DNA from: Tropicimonas sp. IMCC34043
Lineage (GTDB): Bacteria; Pseudomonadota; Alphaproteobacteria; Rhodobacterales; Rhodobacteraceae
Assembly: GCF_003390845.1 (NCBI RefSeq)
Contig: NZ_QMEK01000001.1
Span: 1,984,001-2,048,000, forward strand
Direction of reading: 5' to 3'
Length of the DNA: 64,000 nt
A model generated the notes under the pieces. The model was not told the DNA's origin. It saw only the letters and a program-made list of their open reading frames with translations, and made no database searches. This document shows, piece after piece, positions 18,230-25,895 of this stretch (the first letter of the stretch is position 1; each line of letters starts with the position of its first letter). The position numbers and the translations under genes were made by a program.

Positions 18230-19090
18230 TCAGATCGCCGTCTTGCGGCTTTCCTCCAGATAGATCTCGCGCAAACGCACCGCGACAGGCCCCGGCTTGC
18301 CGGTGCCGACGGTCTCGCCGTCGACCTTGACCACCGGCATCACGAAGGCCGAGGCCGAGGTGAAAAAGGCCTCGTCGGCGGCCTTTGCCTCGTCGATCGT
18401 GAAGGCGCGTTCCTCGACCACCATCTGCGCCTCTTCGGCAAAGCGCAGCACCGCGGCGCGGGTGATCCCGTGCAGGATGTCCTTGCTCAGTTCGCGGGTG
18501 ATGATCTTGCCGTCCTTGACGATATAGGTGTTGTTCGACGAGCCTTCCGTCACCTTGCCGTCCTCGACCAGCCAGGCGTCGTCCGCACCCGCCTTCTCGG
18601 CCATCATCTTCGCCATCGAGGGGTACAGCAGCTGCACCGTCTTGATGTCGCGCCGGCCCCAGCGGATGTCCTCGACCGAGATGACCGAGATTCCGACCTT
18701 CGCGGTCGGGCTGTCGGCAAGGCCCGGCTTCGACTGGGTGAACAGCACCACGGTCGGGCGGGTGTCGGCGGGGGGGAAATGGAAATCCCGGTCGCCGGCC
18801 GAGCCGCGCGAGACCTGCAGATAGATCAAGCCATCGACGATGTCGTTTCTCGCCACCAGTTCGCGATGGATCGTCAGCAGATCCTCCATCTCGGGCGGCG
18901 GGGTCATGCCAAGCTCGCTCAGCGACCGTGCCAGCCGCCGGGCGTGGCCATCGAAGTCCAGCAGCTTGCCACCAAGCACGCTCGTCACCTCATAGACGGC
19001 ATCGGCAAACAGGAACCCCCGGTCGAAGATCGAGACAGTCGCCTGCTCTTCGGGCAGGTACTCTCCGTTGACATAGACGATGCGGGACAC
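18230..19090 (-). CDS. dat: D-amino-acid transaminase (PLP fold type IV)
   Basis: 286 residues, full length for the family. The catalytic lysine is Lys150 in RRDIKTVQLLYP, matching Lys145 of the Bacillus enzyme, and the cofactor-phosphate region reads VTEGSSNN. The enzyme interconverts D-alanine plus 2-oxoglutarate with pyruvate plus D-glutamate and accepts other D-amino acids. The start is GTG at 19090 with GAGGAG upstream. It is the last of four codirectional genes (dgcN, dgcA, nudK, dat); that context suggests it feeds D-glutamate to DgcN or handles peptidoglycan-derived D-alanine. A branched-chain or 4-amino-4-deoxychorismate specificity is less likely given the RRDIK and HGITR context. 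Confidence 0.85.
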   Translation of the reverse strand: MSRIVYVNGEYLPEEQATVSIFDRGFLFADAVYEVTSVLGGKLLDFDGHARRLARSLSELGMTPPPEMEDLLTIHRELVARNDIVDGLIYLQVSRGSAGDRDFHFPPADTRPTVVLFTQSKPGLADSPTAKVGISVISVEDIRWGRRDIKTVQLLYPSMAKMMAEKAGADDAWLVEDGKVTEGSSNNTYIVKDGKIITRELSKDILHGITRAAVLRFAEEAQMVVEERAFTIDEAKAADEAFFTSASAFVMPVVKVDGETVGTGKPGPVAVRLREIYLEESRKTAI

Positions 19091-19140
19091 TGGCGTTTCT
19101 CCTCGTAGGGATCAAATCGGGTTTCGGTCGGGTGGCGCGG

Positions 19141-19737
19141 TCAGGGCGCCTTGGCGGCGGTAAACAGATGCAGCGCCGCATATTGCAACAGGATGACGGT
19201 CTTCGCGTCGCAAATCCGGCCGTCGGCCAGCTGCGCCATCGCCTCGTCGAAGTCGAGTTCCAGGACCTCGATGTCCTCGCCCTCGGCGACAAGCCCGCCC
19301 CCCGCCGACACGCGGTCGGCCGCATCATAGCGGGCAACGAAGAAATACAGCCGTTCGGTCACCGATCCCGGCGACATGAAGATGTCAAAGACCTGCCTCG
19401 CCTCGCCGAGCCGCAGGCCAAGTTCTTCCTCGGCCTCCTCGCGGATCCGCTCGGCGGGACTGGCCGCATCCAGCAACCCGGCCGCCGCTTCGGTCAGCAG
19501 GTCGTCATGGCCGTCCAGGAACACCGGCAGACGGAACTGGCGCGTCAGCAGGACGGTGCGCCGGACCGGATCATAGGGCAGGATCGCCGCGCCATTGCCG
19601 CGGTCATAGGCCTGGCGGATCAGCTCCTGCTCCCGCCCGTCGCGGCGCCGCCAGAGCAATCTGTACTTGGTCAGCGTCGCCCAGTCGTCGGACAGGACGG
19701 TGCGTTCCAGAACCTTCAGCCTTTCGGCAATGCCCAT
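19141..19737 (-). CDS. nudK: NudK-type Nudix hydrolase
   Basis: 198 residues closely patterned on E. coli NudK (GDP-mannose hydrolase): YDRGNGAAILPYD, RQFRLPVFLDG, a Nudix box running from AAGLLDAA to REEAEEELGL, and YMSPG-like FMSPGSVTERL with EGEDIEVLEL. The Nudix box has Ser where the consensus glutamate after G-x5 stands, but keeps the metal-binding EExxEE region, as related NudK proteins do in part. It hydrolyses NDP-sugars or ADP-ribose. It lies 50 bases upstream of the D-amino-acid transaminase and 72 bases downstream of dgcA; its place in a D-glutamate cluster is unexplained. Possible alternative: ADP-ribose pyrophosphatase. Confidence 0.82.
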   Translation of the reverse strand: MGIAERLKVLERTVLSDDWATLTKYRLLWRRRDGREQELIRQAYDRGNGAAILPYDPVRRTVLLTRQFRLPVFLDGHDDLLTEAAAGLLDAASPAERIREEAEEELGLRLGEARQVFDIFMSPGSVTERLYFFVARYDAADRVSAGGGLVAEGEDIEVLELDFDEAMAQLADGRICDAKTVILLQYAALHLFTAAKAP

Positions 19738-19809
19738 GATCCAGCCTCTTCGCCCTGCCTGCCCGCGTCCGGGACTTCCCCGCGCGGCGCCGTTTCCCTC
19801 AGCCCCGGA

Positions 19810-20775
19810 TCAGCCCCAAAGTGCCGACTGCGGCGGATGCACGCCTTCGGCATCATAGACCAGCGGCGTGGCGCGGTCTTCGGCCAGCAGCAGCGGCCCG
19901 TCAAGGTCCACGACGGCCGCACCCTGCGCCAACAGCACCGCAGGCGCCATGGCAAGCGAGCTTCCCACCATGCAGCCCACCATGATCCCGAACCCCGCCG
20001 CTTCTGCCGCGGCCTTCAGCGCCAGCGCTTCGGTCAGCCCGCCGGTCTTGTCGAGCTTGACGTTGATCAGGTCGTACTTGCCGGCAAGCGCTGGCAGCGT
20101 TGCGCGGTCATGCACGCTTTCGTCGGCGCACAAGGGCACCGGCCGGTCGAGCCCCGCCAGCACCCCGTCCTCGCCCGCGGGAACCGGCTGTTCGACCATG
20201 GTGACGCCAAGGCGCAGCAGATGCGGCGCCAGATCGGCATAAACCTCGGCCGACCAGCCCTCGTTGGCATCGACGATGATTTTCGCGCCCGGCGCGCCGG
20301 CGCGCACCGCTTCCAGCCGCGGCATGTCGTCGGGCGTACCGAGCTTGATCTTCAAAAGCGGGCGATGGGCATTCTGCGCCGCCGAGGCGCGCATCGCCTC
20401 GGGACTGTCGAGCGACAGCGTATAGGCCGTGATCACCGGGCCCGGTGCCGCCAGCCCGGCAAGCTGCCAGACAGGCTTGCCCGCGCGCTTGGCTTCCAGA
20501 TCCCACATCGCGCAGTCGACCGCATTTCGCGCAGCCCCGGCCGGCAGCAGCCCCTGCAATTCCTCGCGGGTAAACGCCGCGGGCAGACCCTCGATCTCCG
20601 CCGCCACGCTTTCCAGCGTCTCGCCATAGCGGGCATAGGGCACGCATTCGCCCCAGCCCATCAGACCGTCCTCGGTGATCGAGACGGTCAGCACCCGCGC
20701 CTCGGTGCGCGAACCGCGCGAGATGGTGAAAGCCTGGGCCAGCCTGAAGACATCGGCCGAAACGATCAGATCCAT
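19810..20775 (-). CDS. dgcA: N-acetyl-D-glutamate racemase / dipeptide epimerase family enzyme
   Basis: 321 residues of the enolase superfamily, muconate-lactonizing subgroup. The capping domain (1-120) precedes the barrel with the KxK catalytic pair Lys142/Lys144 (LLKIKLG), metal ligands Asp169 (VDANEG), Glu195 (EQPVP) and Asp218 (CADES), and the second catalytic base Lys240 (NVKLDKTGG). This is the L-Ala-D/L-Glu epimerase architecture. Because it lies 64 bases behind a DUF1611 (dgcN) gene, I favour the DgcA assignment: racemising N-acetyl-D-glutamate to N-acetyl-L-glutamate. The start at 20775 gives the family N-terminus; the upstream leader contains one copy of the 22-base repeat. Confidence 0.83.
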   Translation of the reverse strand: MDLIVSADVFRLAQAFTISRGSRTEARVLTVSITEDGLMGWGECVPYARYGETLESVAAEIEGLPAAFTREELQGLLPAGAARNAVDCAMWDLEAKRAGKPVWQLAGLAAPGPVITAYTLSLDSPEAMRASAAQNAHRPLLKIKLGTPDDMPRLEAVRAGAPGAKIIVDANEGWSAEVYADLAPHLLRLGVTMVEQPVPAGEDGVLAGLDRPVPLCADESVHDRATLPALAGKYDLINVKLDKTGGLTEALALKAAAEAAGFGIMVGCMVGSSLAMAPAVLLAQGAAVVDLDGPLLLAEDRATPLVYDAEGVHPPQSALWG

Positions 20776-20789
20776 GGCGCGTCCCGCCC

Positions 20790-20811
20790 CTTCTTCTTGG
20801 TTCAAATACCT
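20790..20811 (-). repeat. 22-base interspersed element, copy 1
   Basis: On the minus strand this reads AGGTATTT, then GAA, then CCAAGAAGAAG. It lies in the dgcN-dgcA gap, 14 bases before the dgcA start, and its AAGAAG end runs into GGGG, so it adds to the purine-rich leader. Matching copies lie at 25842 and 62070; only the three middle bases differ. Confidence 0.7.
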
Positions 20812-20839
20812 GAGTCCGAGCCGACAACCCGCGCCCCGG

Positions 20840-21844
20840 TCAGCCGATCGCCTGCAACGCATCCACCAGACGCGCCGCCCCATGGCGGAACGGATCGACC
20901 GCCGGCAGACCCATGCGGGCCTCGACCTCGGCCAGATAGGCCGTGGCCTCGTCCTCGCTCAGATGCTGGGTGTTGACCGAGATCCCGGTGACGACAACAT
21001 CCGGGTTGACCCGGCGGGCCAGCGTCAACGACAGGTCGCGCAGCTCCTCAAGGCTCGGCAGCGTGTAATCCGGCAGACCGCGCATATGCGCCCGGGTCGG
21101 TTCGTGACACAGGATCAGCGCATCGGGCTGCCCGCCATGGACGAGCGCCATGGTGACACCGGAATACGAGGCGTGAAACAGGCTGCCCTGCCCCTCGATC
21201 AGGTCCCAGTGGTCGGGATCGTTGTCAGGCGTCAGCCATTCGATCGCGCCGGCCATGAAGTCGGCGATCACGGCATCGAGCGGCACACCGTCGCCGGTGA
21301 TCAGGATCCCGGTCTGGCCGGTGGCACGGAAGCTCGATTTCATGCCGCGGGCCTGCATCTCGGCGTCCATGGCAAGGGCTGTATACATCTTGCCGACCGA
21401 GCAATCGGTGCCGACCGCAAGACAGCGCTTGCCGGTCCGCTTCACACCGTTGGCGATCGGGTATTTGACCGACGGGATCCGCACGTCATGCAGGACGCGC
21501 CCCTCGGCCTTGGCAACCTCCACGAGTTCGGGCTCGTCGCGCAACAGGTTGTGCAGCCCCGAGGCCAGATCGAACCCGGCCAGCAGGGCCTCGGTCAGAA
21601 CATGTTTCCAGGCGGGCGAGATGATGCCGCCACGGTTGGCGACGCCGATCACCAGCGTCTTCGCGCCGGCGGCCTTCGCCTCTTCCAGCGTCATGTCGGG
21701 CAGGCCCATATCGGCCTTGCAGCCCTCCATCCGGAACTGGCCGACAGCGGCATCGGGACGCCAGTCCTTGATGCCCTGAGCCACCTTGGCGGCAAGCTGG
21801 TCGGGCGCATCGCCGAGGAACAAAAGATACGGGGTGTCGATCAT
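20840..21844 (-). CDS. dgcN: D-glutamate N-acetyltransferase, DUF1611 family
   Basis: 334 residues. The N-terminal Rossmann-like half has LVIGVANRGGIISP; the C-terminal P-loop-type half has GTDCSVGKMYT (145-155), TGQTGILITGDGVPLDAV and LCHEPTRAHMRGLP, all diagnostic of DUF1611. Members named DgcN acetylate D-glutamate using acetyl-CoA as the first step of a D-glutamate catabolic route completed by DgcA. The ATG at 21844 has a weak site (AGGAGTTTGTGCC). A TTGACA hexamer about 53 bases upstream could belong to its promoter. First gene of the dgcN-dgcA-nudK-dat array. Confidence 0.83.
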   Translation of the reverse strand: MIDTPYLLFLGDAPDQLAAKVAQGIKDWRPDAAVGQFRMEGCKADMGLPDMTLEEAKAAGAKTLVIGVANRGGIISPAWKHVLTEALLAGFDLASGLHNLLRDEPELVEVAKAEGRVLHDVRIPSVKYPIANGVKRTGKRCLAVGTDCSVGKMYTALAMDAEMQARGMKSSFRATGQTGILITGDGVPLDAVIADFMAGAIEWLTPDNDPDHWDLIEGQGSLFHASYSGVTMALVHGGQPDALILCHEPTRAHMRGLPDYTLPSLEELRDLSLTLARRVNPDVVVTGISVNTQHLSEDEATAYLAEVEARMGLPAVDPFRHGAARLVDALQAIG

Positions 21845-21870
21845 GGCACAAACTCCTGCTTCGGTCGGAA

Positions 21871-21902
21871 ATTAGCACAGGCTTTCGCGGAAGAACTGTC
21901 AA
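21871..21902 (-). promoter_or_regulatory. Weak candidate promoter of dgcN
   Basis: Minus-strand TTGACA (21897-21902) is followed after 19-20 bases by TGCTAAT. The spacing is longer than ideal, so only the -35 hexamer is convincing. Confidence 0.3.
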
Positions 21903-22041
21903 AATCCCTGACCTATCGCCGCAGAGGCGGTGAAATTTACGACACCATGCCAGATAACTAGAACTCTATTCCGATTTGCCCAAGGTGCACGCCCCATACG
22001 ACCGAAGAAAATGCCGAATCTCGGGACAGAGTCGGCGCCGG

Positions 22042-23001
<960 letters not shown>

Positions 23002-23126
23002 CGGGGGCTCCCTATCTGCTCGCCCCCATATGCGCGCGGGGCGGACGATTTGCAACTCGGGCGGTGCTGCCGGCAACGGGCGCGCGGCGGGCAAACCGCG
23101 GTGCCGCCCCGCGCGTCCGGCGCCGT

Positions 23127-24086
23127 TCAGCCCCCGGCGATCAGGGCTGCCTGCTTGACCACGACCTCGGCCTGCTTGATCGAGGCGATGTCGACCAGCC
23201 GGCCCTTGTAGACCGTCGCACCGGCACCTTCCGCCTTGGCCTTCTCCATTGCAGCAAGGATTTCCTTCGCTTCGGCCACGGCCTCGGCCGAGGGCGTGAA
23301 GACCTCGTTGGCAAGCGTCACCTGCTTGGGATGGATCGCCCATTTGCCAACCATGCCGAGCGTCGCCGAGCGTCTTGCCTGGGCGACGAAACCGTCGTCG
23401 TCCGAGAAATCGCCGAACGGCCCGTCGACCGGCAAAATCCCATGGGTGCGGCAGGCCGCGACGATGGCGGCCTGCGCCCAGTGCCAGGGATCGGGCCAGT
23501 ATTTCTGGCCCTCGCGCACCATATAGTAATTCTCCTGGGTGCCACCGATGCCGGTGGTCTGCATGCCCATGGATGCGGCAAAATCGGCGGCACCGAGGCT
23601 CATGGCCTGCAGACGGGGCGAGCTGGCCGCGATCTCCTCGACATGGGCGATGCCGGCGGCGGTCTCGATGATGACCTCGAGGCTGATCGGTTTTGTCCGC
23701 CCCTTGGCGCGCTCGACCGCCGTCACCAGCGCATCGACCGCATAGATGTCGGCCGCACAGCCCGCCTTGGGGATCATGATCTGGTCCAGCCGGTCGCCGG
23801 CCTGCTCCAGCAGATCCACCACATCGCGATACCAGAACGGCGTATCGAGCCCGTTGATTCGCACGCTGAGGGTCTTGGTGCCCCAGTCGATGTCGCCGAT
23901 CGCCTGGATGATGTTCTTGCGGGCGTCTGCCTTGTCGTCCGGCGCGACGCTGTCCTCGAGATCGAGGTTGATGACGTCGGCGGCGCTGCCGGCCATCTTC
24001 TCGAAGATCGCGGGGCGCGAGCCCGGGCCGAACAGCTGGCAACGGTTGGGGCGCGCAGGCGCGGCGGGCTGTATGCGAAAGCTCAT
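23127..24086 (-). CDS. mcl1: L-malyl-CoA / beta-methylmalyl-CoA lyase
   Basis: 319 residues of the CitE-like aldolase family. The start [20 protein letters not shown] and the segments [42 protein letters not shown] and AIHPKQV match the Rhodobacter Mcl1 enzyme. It cleaves beta-methylmalyl-CoA to glyoxylate and propionyl-CoA and (S)-malyl-CoA to glyoxylate and acetyl-CoA in the ethylmalonyl-CoA pathway for acetate assimilation. GGAG lies six bases before the ATG at 24086; a start five codons upstream is less likely. Two small inverted repeats lie 42-75 bases upstream. Confidence 0.93.
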   Translation of the reverse strand: MSFRIQPAAPARPNRCQLFGPGSRPAIFEKMAGSAADVINLDLEDSVAPDDKADARKNIIQAIGDIDWGTKTLSVRINGLDTPFWYRDVVDLLEQAGDRLDQIMIPKAGCAADIYAVDALVTAVERAKGRTKPISLEVIIETAAGIAHVEEIAASSPRLQAMSLGAADFAASMGMQTTGIGGTQENYYMVREGQKYWPDPWHWAQAAIVAACRTHGILPVDGPFGDFSDDDGFVAQARRSATLGMVGKWAIHPKQVTLANEVFTPSAEAVAEAKEILAAMEKAKAEGAGATVYKGRLVDIASIKQAEVVVKQAALIAGG

Positions 24087-24127
24087 ATCACACTCCGGCA
24101 ATGATATTTCAATTCAGATCGCAACTT

Positions 24128-24161
24128 GGGTAGATAATTACCCGAACTCTGGCAAGCAGAG
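24128..24161. promoter_or_regulatory. Pair of adjacent inverted repeats upstream of mcl1
   Basis: GGGTA (24128-24132) and TACCC (24139-24143) flank six bases; four bases further on, CTCTG (24147-24151) and CAGAG (24157-24161) flank five bases. They lie between mcl1 and the end of the zinc-ribbon gene, where a regulator of acetate metabolism could bind. Function inferred from position only. Confidence 0.4.
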
Positions 24162-24207
24162 ATTCCGCAGTTGCAGCATCGCGCCGCAGCGAAGGATTGG
24201 CGCAGGG

Positions 24208-24846
24208 TTACTCCCCCGCGTCCGATGCCTCGCCACGGACGGCCGACACCACCCGGTCGAGCCAGAGCCGCAGGTCGTCGACCTGCGTGACATAGGCGCT
24301 GACACCGGGCGCCGCGGCCGGAAATGCCGCCGCGATCTGGCGGTTCTGCAGATAGATCCCGGCAAGCGCCGCAAAGAACGCGAGCGCCAGAACAAAGCCG
24401 AGCCGGAAGCGGCGCCGGGGGGGTGCGACCGATGCGGCGGCCTGGACGCCTTCAGCGCCGGAAGACCACGTCTGCACCGGTGGCCGCCTGTCAGAGGTCC
24501 ATGCCGCCGCATCGCCGCGTGCAGCGCTCTCGGCCAGCCGGGCGGCCTCCTCGCGGGCGGCTTCCTCGCGCAGCACGGCGAGCACGCTTTCGTCCGTGCG
24601 CCGCCGCGGCGGCACCGGCGGGACAAACGCGTCGTCCTCGTCATAGTCGTCATCGTCGTCGGCACCGACGCGGATCGACGCTGCCGCGGCCGGAACCGGC
24701 TGCGGGGCCGGCGCGACGAGCGTTTCGGGATGGGCGTGGAACCAGCGATAGCCGCAGCTTGAACACAGCACGTTGCGGCCATGGGCCGGGATGGCGCCGT
24801 CGCCCACCTGATACTGGGCACCGCAATTGGGACAGATCAGCCGCAT
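24208..24846 (-). CDS. MJ0042-type zinc-ribbon membrane protein
   Basis: 212 residues. The N-terminal zinc ribbon MRLICPNCGAQYQV...LCSSCGYRWF supplies four cysteines (CPxC at 5-8, CSSC at about 28-31). A proline- and acid-rich linker (DDDDDYDEDDAF) follows, then one transmembrane helix (about 148-170) and a short C-terminal domain. The ATG at 24846 begins the ribbon directly and has a GGAGAG site. Such proteins are often found next to ftsE in this order to my knowledge, but no ftsEX lies here. Role unknown, possibly envelope or division linked. Confidence 0.83.
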   Translation of the reverse strand: MRLICPNCGAQYQVGDGAIPAHGRNVLCSSCGYRWFHAHPETLVAPAPQPVPAAAASIRVGADDDDDYDEDDAFVPPVPPRRRTDESVLAVLREEAAREEAARLAESAARGDAAAWTSDRRPPVQTWSSGAEGVQAAASVAPPRRRFRLGFVLALAFFAALAGIYLQNRQIAAAFPAAAPGVSAYVTQVDDLRLWLDRVVSAVRGEASDAGE

Positions 24847-25046
24847 GTTCTCTCCCGCCTTCTTCCGGCCCGGATATCCGCCCGGGTCCGTCTGCACCTG
24901 TCGTTGCCTGCTTGTAGCAACGCGCCCCGGAAAACTCAAAGCCCGCAACGCCGCGATCACATGGCCCGCACCGTTGCATCGCGGCCGGGCCTCGGGCAGA
25001 AGGAAGCGGCCAACAGGGCATCGGCAGTCAGTCAGGGCGGGACGGA

Positions 25047-25772
25047 ATGCTGCAATATCTGCGGTCGCTGGTCTTTGTGGGCCAGATGTATCTGATGATG
25101 GCGCTTATGGCGCTGGTGTTCACCCCGGCGGTGCTGATCCGGCGGCAGGTTGCCTTTGTCGCGGTCCATGCCTTTTGCCGCTGGGTGCGCTGGACCGCGT
25201 CGTGGATGGTCGGCCTGCGATCCGAGGTGCGGGGCGAGCCGCCGCAGGGCGAATGCCTGATCGCCGCCAAACACCAGTCCTTCTTCGATATCATCCTGAT
25301 CATCTCGGAAGTGCCGCGCCCCAAGTTCATCATGAAGGCCGAGCTGAAGTGGGTGCCGATCGTCGGCTGGTACGCCTATTGGATCGGCTGCGTGCCGGTG
25401 AATCGCGGCAAGCGGACCCTGGCCATCGCCCAGATGAAGGCCGGGGTGGCGGCGGGGCGGGCCACGCCGGGGCAGTTGATCATCTATCCCCAGGGCACAC
25501 GGGTCGCGCCGGGGGCACGGCTGCCCTACAAGGTCGGGACCGGGATCCTCTATTCCGAACTCGGGCAGGGCTGCGTGCCGGCGGCAACCAATGTCGGCGT
25601 GTTCTGGCCGCGGATCGGCGTGCGCCGCAAGCCGGGGCTGGCGGTGGTGGAGTTCCTGCCGCCGATCCCGCCCGGCCTGTCGAGCGATGTCTTCATGAGG
25701 CGGCTGGAGCAGGAGGTCGAGGCCGCCTCGAACCGGCTGATGGCGGAGGCGGGGTTCGACGGCCCGCGCTAG
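25047..25772 (+). CDS. plsC: 1-acyl-sn-glycerol-3-phosphate acyltransferase
   Basis: 241 residues. An N-terminal membrane helix (about 7-30) is followed by the PlsC motifs: H-x4-D as His76/Asp81 (KHQSFFD), the glycerol-phosphate-binding segment YPQGTR in place of the more usual FPEGTR, and VPVNRGKRT. It adds the second fatty acyl chain to lysophosphatidic acid in the inner membrane, giving phosphatidic acid. The ATG at 25047 is preceded by GGGCGGGACGGA. Divergent from the zinc-ribbon gene, 200 bases apart; a copy of the 22-base repeat follows its stop by 69 bases. Confidence 0.92.
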   Translation: MLQYLRSLVFVGQMYLMMALMALVFTPAVLIRRQVAFVAVHAFCRWVRWTASWMVGLRSEVRGEPPQGECLIAAKHQSFFDIILIISEVPRPKFIMKAELKWVPIVGWYAYWIGCVPVNRGKRTLAIAQMKAGVAAGRATPGQLIIYPQGTRVAPGARLPYKVGTGILYSELGQGCVPAATNVGVFWPRIGVRRKPGLAVVEFLPPIPPGLSSDVFMRRLEQEVEAASNRLMAEAGFDGPR

Positions 25773-25841
25773 CGGCCCCTGCGAGACCCCGGGGCGGTCA
25801 AACGCAGGGCGGCGTCCTGCAGCGTGGCAGGCCGCACGATC

Positions 25842-25863
25842 AGGTATTTTTTCCAAGAAGAAG
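25842..25863 (+). repeat. 22-base interspersed element, copy 2
   Basis: Reads AGGTATTT, then TTT, then CCAAGAAGAAG on the plus strand, between the plsC stop and the end of the converging TIGR02302 gene. Same length and same 19 fixed positions as copies 1 and 3. Confidence 0.7.
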
Positions 25864-25895
25864 GACCGGGCGTTCCGTGGCTGCGGTGGCGCGGA

